From NCBI RefSeq assembly GCF_032362555.1, contig NC_083513.1:2418001-2482000 (forward strand): a stretch of DNA of 64,000 nt, given 5' to 3'. Shown one piece after another: positions 56,321 through 64,000 of this stretch. Below the pieces are notes generated by a model that was given only the letters and a program-made list of their open reading frames with translations, did no database searches and was not told where the DNA came from. A program made the translations under genes and the position numbers. This DNA comes from Amyelois transitella. Lineage: Eukaryota; Arthropoda; Insecta; Lepidoptera; Pyralidae. How positions within the stretch are numbered: the first letter of the stretch is position 1; every line of letters starts with the position of its first letter.

Positions 56321-56578
56321 CGCTAACCTGATTCCCATTTTTACGTTTTCTGAAGTTTAAAGACCCGAATTCCCCCAGCAGTTCCGAAGTCAAGCAGCTT
56401 AAACTCTTTGAAAAGTTTTCCCAAGCCCTATTATAATGTAATGTAAAATTCTTTTACATAATTATAAGATAAAAGATTCAATGTAATAAATTTAATCAAA
56501 AGAATGCATAGTGGGCTATAAACAATATTTAAAAAAAAAGCACTTATCATTCCGTTACCAGTTTAAAAAACATAAATA

Positions 56579-56766
56579 TTAATGGTTATGATAACCACTG
56601 CTTCTAGAAATGACATTGTTGATCGTGAAGATGGCTGAGTTACAACCCTTGTTCTTCTCTACACATCGCCATCTCGTCTTCAGATGGTTACTGTAGTGCT
56701 TCCAGTATTTGTAATTATTAATTCTGAGTATAATCTTCCCTCGAGCTGTTGTTTCGAAAACTAAAT
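56579..56766 (-). CDS. mod(mdg4): FLYWCH 3' exon A, copy 1 (no start codon)
   Basis: On the complement, after TAACTTTACAG|AT, phase 1; 62 residues. Core: IILRINNYKYWKHYSNHLKT, RWRCVEKNKGC (C-x6-C), SSGYHNH-stop. The chain ends exactly at the second ligand His, as in the exon at 32037. There is no start codon near the beginning. Two more intact copies follow in the other units. Confidence 0.87.
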
Positions 56767-57220
56767 CTGTAAAGTTAAAAAAATCTAATTAACTATTCTT
56801 AGTGAAGTATTAAAAGACCAACAACGCAATTTAGTTTGGTATAAAAAAAACGGTTAGCAATTTAGCTGGTCGTATATTTCCAGTTCATCATATGTATATT
56901 TGATTGCTTAACCGAGTGTTTTTCGTAGATTAACACATAAAAAATTGTTGAGCAGATATTTCTTAATTTAAACACAATACAATTTTGTGAGTGATAATGT
57001 TTTTATACATTACCAATATATGTATTTATTATTTAAAAACAAATAAACAAATTTTTTCAGCATAACTTGTTTCAAATTATTCCACATAGACTGTCGAATT
57101 GCCGATTAAATTGCTCGGGAGCCAGACGCCATACGATGCATAGTTTTTAATACAAACAATTTTCAACCTTAATCTACTAACTATAAATGTTCAGTGAGAT
57201 TAACCGTTTTATACAAGATT

Positions 57221-57427
57221 CTACGATGTCACGTTTTTGGACGTGAACCGTGTCTCAGTAAATTCTCCAGCTATATTGCTCATTCTGGGTTGAGTCCTGG
57301 AGTGGTGATGTTCGTTGATCGTCTCGATCACCAAGTACTCGTGCGTGGTGATGATTCCCGCCTTGCACCCCGTGTGGTATCTGGTGCAGTACCACCGCCA
57401 AGTAGAATGCTTTGCCGTCTGTTTTCT
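57221..57427 (-). pseudogene. mod(mdg4): FLYWCH exon B, copy 1, 5'-truncated
   Basis: Keeps the part from ENRRQTAK-like RKQTAKHSTWRWYC through CTRYHTGC, NEHHHSR and the stop. The first ~25 residues and the acceptor are replaced by the start of the next unit. Candidate AG sites in the joined sequence either meet a stop at once (CAG|GT-TAG; TTAG|CG-GAC-TAG) or enter the wrong frame. It is therefore very probably dead. Confidence 0.8.
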
Positions 57428-57689
57428 AGTCCGCTAACCTGATTCCCATTTTTACCGTTTTCTGAAGTTTAAAGACCCGAATTCCCCCAGCAGTTCCGAA
57501 GTCAAGCAGCTTAAACTCTTTGAAAAGTTTTCCCAAGCCCTATTTTAATGTAATGTAAAATTCTTTTACATAATTATAAGATAAATGATTGCATGTAATA
57601 AATTTAATCAAAAGAATGCAATGTGGGCTATAAACAATATTTAAAAAAAAAGCACTTATCATTCCGTTACCCGAGTAAAAACAAAAATA

Positions 57690-57877
57690 TTAATGGTTAT
57701 GATAACCACTGCTTCTAGAAATGACATTGTTGATCGTGAAGATGGCTGAGTTACAACCCTTGTTCTTCTCTACACATCGCCATCTCGTCTTCAGATGGTT
57801 ACTGTAGTCCTTCCAGTATTTGTAATTATTAATTCTGAGTATAATCTTCCCTCGAGCTGTTGTTTCGAAAACTAAAT
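57690..57877 (-). CDS. mod(mdg4): FLYWCH 3' exon A, copy 2 (no start codon)
   Basis: Same as copy 1 with the acceptor and all ligands kept. The one amino-acid change noticed is His to Asp just after TyrTrpLys (YWKDY for YWKHY). Confidence 0.87.
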
Positions 57878-58319
57878 CTGTAAAGTTAAAAAATCTAATT
57901 AACTATTCTTAGTGAAGTATTAAAAGTCCAACAACGAAATTTAGTTTGGAATAAAAAAAAAATGGTTACCAATTTAGCTGGTCGTATATTTCCAGTTCAT
58001 CATATATTTGATTTCTTAACCGAGTGATTTTCGTAGATTAACATATAAAAAATTGTTGAGCAGATATTTCTTAATTTCAAAATAAATACAATTTTGTGAG
58101 TGATAATGTTTTTATACATTACCAATATAATTTAAAAACAAATTAACAATTTTTTTCAGCATAACTTGTTTCAAATTATTCCACATAGACTGTCGAATTG
58201 CCGATTAAATTGCTCGGGAGCCAGACGCCATACGATGCATAGTTTTTAAAACAAACAATTTTCAACCTTAATCTACTAACTATAAATGTTCAGTGAGATT
58301 AACCGTTTTATACAAGATT

Positions 58320-58526
58320 CTACGATGTCACGTTTTTGGACGTGAACCGTGTCTCAGTAAATTCTCCAGCTATATTGCTCATTCTGGGTTGAGTCCTGGA
58401 GTGGTGATGTTCGTTGATCGTCTCGATCACCAAGTACTCGTGCGTGGTGATGATTCCCGCCTTGCACCCCGTGTGGTATCTGGTGCAGTACCACCGCCAA
58501 GTCGAATGCTTTGCCGTCTGTTTTCT
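58320..58526 (-). pseudogene. mod(mdg4): FLYWCH exon B, copy 2, 5'-truncated
   Basis: Same truncation and same junction sequence as copy 1. The remaining protein-coding part has not drifted, so loss is recent. Confidence 0.8.
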
Positions 58527-58530
58527 AGTC

Positions 58531-59608
58531 CGCTAACCTGATTCCCATTTTTACCGTTTTCTGAAGTTTAAAGACCCGAATTCCCCCAGCAGTTCCGAAG
58601 TCAAGCAGCTTAAACTCTTTGAAAAGTTTTCCCAAGCCCTATTATAATGCAATGTAAAATTCTTTTACATAATTATAAGATAAATGATTGCATGTAATAA
58701 ATTTAATCAAAAGAATGCAATGTGGGCTATAAACAATATTTAAAAAAAAAGCACTTATCATTCCGTTACCCGAGTAAAAACAAAAATATTAATGGTTATG
58801 ATAACCACTACTTCTAGAAATGACATTGTTGATAGTGAAGATGGCTGAGTTACAACCCTTGTTCTTCTCTACACATCGCCATCTTGTCTTCAGATGGTTA
58901 GTATAGTGCTTCCAGTATTTATAATTATTAATTCTGAGTATAATCTTCCCTCGAACTGTTGTTTCGAAAACTAAATCTGTAAAGTTAAAAAAATCTAATT
59001 AACTATTCTGAGTGAAGTATTAAAAGACCAACAACGCAATTTAGTTTGGTATAAAAGAAACGGTTAGCAATTTAGCTGGTCGTATATTTCCAGTTCATCA
59101 TATGTATATTTGATTGCTTAACCGAGTGTTTTTCGTAGATTAACACATAAAAAATTGTTGAGCAGATATTTCTTAATTTAAAAACAATACAATTTTGTGA
59201 GTGATAATGTTTTTATACATTACCAATATATGTATTTATTATTTAAAAACAAATAAACAATTTTTTTCAGCATAACTTGTTTCCAAATTATTCCACATAG
59301 AATGTCGAATTGCCGATTAAATAGTTTTTATTACAAACAATTTTCAACCTTAATCTACTAACTATAAATGTTCAGTGAGATTAACCGTTTTATACAAGAT
59401 TCTACGATGTCACGTTTTTGGACGTGAACCGTGTCTCAGTAAATTCTCCAGCTATATTGCTCATTCTGGGTTGAGTCCTGGAGTGGTGATGTTCGTTGAT
59501 CGTCTCGATCACCAAGTACTCGTGCGTGGTGATGATTCCCGCCTTGCACCCCGTGTGGTATCTGGTGCAGTACCACCGCCAAGTCGAATGCTTTGCCGTC
59601 TGTTTTCT
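58531..59608. repeat. triplicated unit, copy 3
   Basis: Third copy; it lacks about 30 bp near 59320 (the gctcgggagccagacgccat block of the other copies). It runs on without a break into the original sequence of exon B, so this is the copy that kept the ancestral right flank. Confidence 0.88.
58789..58976 (-). CDS. mod(mdg4): FLYWCH 3' exon A, copy 3 (no start codon)
   Basis: Intact; compared with copy 1 it has Ala to Val (TTVRGK) and Ser to Thr (HYTNH) plus silent changes. Acceptor TTTACAG and zinc ligands are kept. Confidence 0.87.
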
Positions 59609-59670
59609 GTTGAACGTGTGGCCTTGGAATAGTAAAAGCTGACTGCCATTGTTTTTTGTAATTATTTGCC
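59402..59670 (-). CDS. mod(mdg4): FLYWCH alternative 3' exon B, complete copy
   Basis: On the complement, after TTCTTTTTTACAG|GG, phase 1; 90 residues. Core: QLLLFQGHTFNRKQTAKHST, TWRWYCTRYHTGC (C-x6-C), NEHHHSRTQ with three His in a row. The tail is long and polar (MSNIAGEFTETRFTSKNVTS). Only this copy keeps the first exon half and acceptor. Confidence 0.87.
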
Positions 59671-60163
59671 CTGTAAAAAAGAATTTTAACTTGTTATCAA
59701 ATTCTTAACTATATTGTTATCTTGTAATATAAATATAATCAATCAGTGTAATTTGTCCCGTACCATATATTTATTTATTTATTTACTATTATTTATTATT
59801 ATCTTGCTTTCATTTTTCATTTAAATAAAAAAAACACTCAACATTCAAATTTGTTTGCAAATAACAGAGTTGTTGCAAGTGGAAGCATGTGGTCTCTGCC
59901 TACCTTTCCGGTAAAGATGTGTCATTTTAATGTTGCGATCCCTAACAGCTATATGAAATCGGGAACAGTTACTATATTTCCCTTTATAGACAGAAGAACA
60001 ATAGAAAATTAAATCATTGACTGACTGACTAATCAACTAACCGCCGAAACTAGTCAAGAGATTTGAATTTAGCATGCAGGAGTGGACTTATGTAGACAGG
60101 ATTTCCAGAATTTCCCACGAGTTTGTTCCATGTATTCCAGTGATGATGTAACAGTTCTGTTAA
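59671..60163. other. spacer
   Basis: Bases 59868-59930 resemble repeat B (gcaagtggaagcatgtggtctctgcctacc). An A/T run lies at 59765-59835. No coding frame. Confidence 0.45.
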
Positions 60164-60347
60164 CTAACCAGGTTCTGGTGCCGGAAGCGGGATCCCCCCA
60201 CAGATTCCCCTCATGCTGGGGTCGAAGGAGCAGCTGGGAGTGGGTGTGGGGGGCAGGTGCGCATGGTTGCCAAACAATCTGATAACAATATTTGCCTTAG
60301 TCGTGGTCACGCTCGCTCTGCACCCAAAGTTGTATTTGCTGCAGTAC
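60164..60347 (-). CDS. mod(mdg4): FLYWCH exon 34, second part (split by an intron)
   Basis: Second half of a FLYWCH domain whose first half lies at 60933-61029. On the complement, after CCTTCTCAG it begins G-TAC-TGC. Joined to the TG left by the first part, this restores the Trp codon of WYCSKYNFGC (C-x6-C). GNHAHLPPTPTP follows as the His pair, then a Pro/Gly/Cys-rich tail (SCSFDPSMRGICGG and on) before TAG. The region is GC-rich. The only array exon with an intron inside the zinc finger. Confidence 0.8.
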
Positions 60348-60932
60348 CTGAGAAGGGAAGGGCTATATTAAACCATACATACAAAGATTTGCAACAGAAA
60401 TGATTTATATTTTTGCTTGTAACAGTAAATTTAAAAGTTAATAAGCACGCATAGCAAGACCATCAGAAGTAATTATCGGCTGATTTACGAGCGAAGCTCT
60501 CTTGTGACGACAAAAGATAAATGTTAAAACAACTTGTTTGTAATTGTCGTGTGGTTTCCGGCAATTTAGAATAGAACCACTCGTTATCTTTCCCATGGAT
60601 GTCGTAAATGGCGGCAATCGGATATGCTTATAAACTTGGGATTCATCTTGTAGGCGATGGGCTAGCAACCTGTCACTATTTGAAACTTAAATCATTATAT
60701 GTTTGTATGTATATATGTAACCCGTCATCTAAAAGAAGAATCCCTAATTTAATAAGGTATATCATAGAAGTGACTGTATGTATGTTGTCTTATTAGAAAA
60801 AAAAAACAAAATGTTCTCATTTTTAAACCAAATCAGTAAGTGTAACAAATCCTTTATATGTCGCAAATAATGATCACCGATCAACTAATCTTACCAATGA
60901 AAGGTATAAAGTAAAAAAAAAGTTACTCTTAC
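60348..60932 (-). other. intron within FLYWCH exon 34, holding repeat A
   Basis: On the complement it starts GTAAGAGT at 60932 and ends CTTCTCAG at 60348-60355, both good splice sites. A plus-orientation repeat A copy (about 60547-60700) lies inside, so repeat insertion has lengthened the intron. Confidence 0.7.
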
Positions 60933-61029
60933 CAATGGAAGGTGCCATGCCTCCCGACCTGTTTCCTGCTGTACGTGTAGTCATTGAATAATAAACCCTC
61001 GGCCCCTCTTGTTAGTGCTATTATTTTAC
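60933..61029 (-). CDS. mod(mdg4): FLYWCH exon 34, first part
   Basis: On the complement, after TTTATTACAG|GT, phase 1: KIIALTRGAEGLLFNDYTYS, then RKQVGRHGTFH and the TG of a split Trp codon. It is followed directly by the donor GTAAGAGT. The lead-in (G--LLFNDYTYSRKQ) is like exon B (G-QLLLFQGHTFNRKQ), so the two are relatives. Confidence 0.8.
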
Positions 61030-61768
61030 CTGTAATAAAAAAAAAGTAATAAGAAATCATTTTAGTTTCCTTTGAATTCAGAGTATTAAATATAGGTACT
61101 ATTTAACTTTCTTAAAGAAAAAGGGATGCATGATCGTTAAATATAAAAGTGTATGTATTTTTTTATTCAATTAAAAACTTAATATAGTACATTACACAAA
61201 ATAGTTTAGTTATAATGCTCAATTAAAAATAGAAGTAACTGCATATTTTGTATGTACACAACACAATAATTAGAAATTGAACGTAATTTTGCAGTTATAT
61301 TAATTGTTAATAAGTCATGTAAATTGTTTGAAATTAAATCGCAAAAAGGTCAAAAGAATATCTTATATGAGTTTTTGTTTTAGATATTTTTCAACAGATT
61401 TCCTACGTTAATGAAAAAAAAAATGTAACAAGTAAATTTAAAAAAAATCAAGGGCGTTTCATTCCTCTTTTGTGCCGATGGTTTCATCCTCTGATCCATA
61501 TAATTCCTATCAGATACTACATACACCTGTGATTTTCAGAATAACAGATCCCCTTATCTGTGATGGTTCATGATGATGATTCATCATAACAATATACTGT
61601 CGTGCACATTTCTAATTTTGACAGGTTGCTAGCCCATCGCCTAAAACAAATAATCCCAAGTTTATAAGCATGTTACTTAGTCGCCTTTAACGACATTCAT
61701 TGGAAAGAGATGGAGTCGTCCTATTCTTTTTTGTTTTGCCGAGTGGTTCCCGGCACTAATACAAATAG
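61030..61768. other. spacer with repeat A copy
   Basis: Bases 61615-61765 are a minus repeat A copy with its gttttgccgagtggttcccggcac end. Bases 61560-61590 have a small run of catgatgatgattcatca. No coding frame. Confidence 0.5.
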
Positions 61769-62010
61769 TTATATTCTATGATAAACTCCCCCCGCCCCAA
61801 CTATATACTTCTGCGGCTGATGGTCGTGCCCTCCACCGCAACTCACGGCTATCAAGTCCTGGGTGGTGACGAGGGTAGCCTTACAACCTCGGTGGTACCA
61901 AGTGCAGTACCATCGCAGTCTGTTAAAACTGGTCGCCCGCCTCCGATTGTAGGAGTACTGATTGTGCATTAATAGTTCTTTGCCGTTCCCCGATTTTACT
62001 AGTTGACATT
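61769..62010 (-). CDS. mod(mdg4): FLYWCH alternative 3' exon 35
   Basis: On the complement, after AATTTTTCTTTTAG|AA, phase 1; 81 residues. Core: ELLMHNQYSYNRRRATSFNR, RWYCTWYHRGC (C-x6-C), GHDHQPQKY. The tail is AGGVYHRI. Gly-rich just before the His pair (CGGGHDH). Cys-Trp-Tyr-His in the loop links it to exon B (CTRYH). Confidence 0.9.
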
Positions 62011-62868
62011 CTAAAAGAAAAATTAAAATATTGTTACAATTTAAGACACATTAATTTTTATAGATATTTGCCTACTTAAGAAACGGAGTAAGAAAATTTT
62101 AAAACGTATTTGTGCTGGCTTTATAGAGACGACAAAAAAAAAAATAAAACAAATATGAATTCAATAGAAAAAAAGTGCAAAATTAAAAAATAACAAACAA
62201 AATCGTTATATCGTCCATCCCTTGCTAAAAAGTCTCAATAAAATGATTGTTTTCGATATTATTATTTCATAAGGAACGTACAACCAAAAAAGAAAGTATT
62301 AGGTTTGATTTTTGTAACAATTTTGCTAATAAATAGGATGACCGTTTTAACTGTATTTTAAATATCCCTGAAACTAGTACATCCCGTTTTTCACAACTTA
62401 ATTAAGCTTATTGGCGTAGGCCTTTCAGTTTTTTCAAGACTGTTGGCTCTGTTTACCACACAAGGGATAAAGACGTGACTATGTGTATGTATATAGATAA
62501 TGATTATATCGTACTAGATTTTACCCCGGCTTCGCCCGTGCGAAATCAGCGTCACCTACAAAAAAATGCAGGTTTCCGCAAATCCCACGGCAAATATAGT
62601 TTCTACCAAGATGAAGACTATGTCCTTCAGACTTTTAATTATTTACATACATACATACATATGGTCACGTCTATATCCCTTGCGGTATAGGAATAGGCTT
62701 ATTAACTGAGATTATTTTAGGAGATGGGCTAGCAACCTGTCACTATTTGAACCTCAATTCTATCAATAAGCCAAACAGCTGAACGTGGCCTATCAGTCTT
62801 TTCGAGAGTGTCGGCTCCATCCACAGTTTTTATTTCAAATCTTATACAGGTCTCGAAATATTAATAGC
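62011..62868. other. spacer with repeat A copies
   Basis: Bases 62405-62490 and 62690-62825 are partial plus copies of repeat A, with a short minus piece at 62643-62690. Bases 62515-62620 carry accccggcttcgcccgtgcg, a dispersed repeat scrap. Confidence 0.5.
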
Positions 62869-63101
62869 CTATCTAGTATATAAATATTTCCCTTTTTTAG
62901 TAACATAATACTGCGGCGGTTCGTGATTATGACTTTCATCCAAATAGGTCAATGAGCCCGAAGGGTCCACTCTGGCTCTTGCAGTACAAGAAAGGGTCTT
63001 CCTTTTGGAACAATACCAGCACCTCGGGTTGTACTTGGAGTAAGTGTATCCGTTGATCACCATGAGCTCTCCTTTAACATTCATGAATTTGACAATTTCA
63101 A
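62869..63101 (-). CDS. mod(mdg4): FLYWCH alternative 3' exon 36 (rightmost)
   Basis: On the complement, after AAACATTTTCAG|TT, phase 1; 78 residues. Core: ELMVINGYTYSKYNPRCW, WYCSKRKTLSC (C-x7-C), SHNHEPPQYY. The tail is KKGKYLYTR. Similar to plus-strand exon 12 at the other side of the array. Confidence 0.9.
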
Positions 63102-64000
63102 CTGAAAATGTTTAATAATATTAGTAGATATGCTTGCTGTTTGATTTTTCAAAAATATTGCAGGAAATGTTGTCATTTTTTCTATAATGCATACATACAT
63201 ATAATTACGTCTTTATCCCTTGCGGGGTAGACAGAGCCAACAGTCTCGCAAAGACTGATTACAAACGTTCAGCTGGGTGGCATGGTTTGAAGATGAAATT
63301 GAGATTTAAATTATGATAGGTTGCTAGCCCATGAGGAATCCCAAGTTTATAAGCCCATCCCTTAATCGCCTTTTACGACATCCATAGGAAAAAGATGGAG
63401 TTTAGAACCACACGAGACTTCTACAATGCTGAATAAAAATTTGTAATCAAAAGAACAAGGATTAAAAGTACATAAGTATTCGAATAAAATATATTTCGTT
63501 ATAATATATATTTGTACTATTTGTACGTACTTTTTAATAAAATACAGAAAGAGAGTAAAACAAAGGACATTTTTTAGGATAATCTGAGGAAATTCAATGC
63601 AAAAGGATCATACTAGATTAGTCCATTTCCTCAGGTTACTAACAAAATAAAAGTAAATAAGTTTACTTTGTTTTTTTTTTTGTTGGAAAAATAAATGGTA
63701 TCAACAGACCAGAAAAAAAAATTAATCAAATACTAAATCAAACCAAAGGCCTTTTCATCAGGATAAAAAATATTCATAACGACAATACATTTCAAAAAAA
63801 TATTAACTTTTATTTTTTTTAATAATTAGTGTTATTATTTCTATCTTCTGGAAAGAGAGAACGCCAGTACAAAGTAGATAATTTGTAAAAAAAGAAACTC
63901 ATTGAAAATAACTGATTCCATTTTTTGATGACGTTATTAGACTTTTTATATTTTCATTTGTTCTCTTACATCTTAATATATTGGCCGTCTTTAGTTACAT
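63102..64000. other. right flank with repeat A copy
   Basis: Bases 63190-63420 are a minus repeat A copy (tatccettgcggggtagac-like text, gttgctagccc, ccataggaaaaagatggag). The rest is AT-rich, with no domain on either strand. The array may continue beyond the window. Confidence 0.5.

Larger units (their letters stand above)
56321..57431. repeat. triplicated unit, copy 1
   Basis: First of three head-to-tail copies of a ~1.1-kb unit. Each begins cgctaacctgattcccattt and ends in the middle of a FLYWCH exon at ccgtctgttttct. Copy 1 carries an intact exon A and a truncated exon B. Confidence 0.9.
57432..58530. repeat. triplicated unit, copy 2
   Basis: 1,099 bp, very close to copy 1 with few changes and small indels. 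The junction with copy 1 has the extra bases agtc between ttttct and cgctaacc; the same filler is found at the next junction. Both junctions therefore come from one event and were then copied. Confidence 0.9.

Noticed and set aside
56321..59608. Regular direct repeats as a possible CRISPR-like or satellite array
   Set aside because: Units are ~1.1 kb, only three, and contain exons; this is a segmental tandem duplication in a eukaryote.
57194..59632. Three identical 82-85-codon plus frames
   Set aside because: They are the reverse strand of FLYWCH exon B in the triplicated unit; the meaningful reading is on the minus strand.

Overview
ORGANISM AND LOCUS. This is AT-rich insect DNA, most likely from a moth or butterfly. 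It is packed with exons that each encode one FLYWCH zinc finger. Each exon has its own splice acceptor and its own stop codon, and they lie on both strands. In insects this layout is known for the alternative 3' exons of mod(mdg4). That BTB-domain chromatin gene has common 5' exons that are joined, partly by trans-splicing, to many alternative FLYWCH exons on both strands. The common BTB exons are not in this window, so the assignment rests on the FLYWCH array and its splice-phase signature. || PHASE SIGNATURE. Every complete terminal exon found, whatever domain it encodes, starts with two bases that finish a codon begun in an upstream exon (phase 1). The upstream base cannot be T, because several exons begin AA or GA and would then open with a stop codon. 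|| LAYOUT. Bases 1-31.4k carry plus-strand exons: 15 FLYWCH exons, an H2C2 integrase-type domain at 18.6k, two nuclear-receptor-type (C4) DNA-binding domains at 24.1k and 24.9k with a decayed FLYWCH between them, and a piggyBac-type Cys-rich domain at 31.3k. Bases 32.0-33.6k are the strand switch, with two minus FLYWCH exons interleaved with the last plus one. Bases 34.7-63.1k carry minus-strand exons: 22 further FLYWCH exons, one four-finger C2H2 exon (34.7k) and one basic AER-type exon (47.6k). At 56.3-59.6k a ~1.1 kb unit is triplicated. Two of its copies of one FLYWCH exon have lost their 5' half and acceptor. I count 40 apparently intact FLYWCH exons. About ten terminal exons, including the piggyBac-type one, have no usable in-frame start codon and are easy to miss in ORF searches. 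|| HOW THE PARTS WORK TOGETHER. The inferred product is a family of proteins with one common BTB N-terminus and one of more than 40 alternative C-terminal zinc modules. Several modules are not FLYWCH and look recruited from transposases (piggyBac, H2C2 integrase) or from a nuclear-receptor gene of the FTZ-F1 type. || BACKGROUND. The introns are full of mobile-element debris: a ~260 bp SINE-like repeat in many copies on both strands (called repeat A here), tRNA-derived SINEs, MITEs, a hAT-type element with a clear 8-bp target duplication, and two truncated LINEs. No tRNA, rRNA or CRISPR was found.
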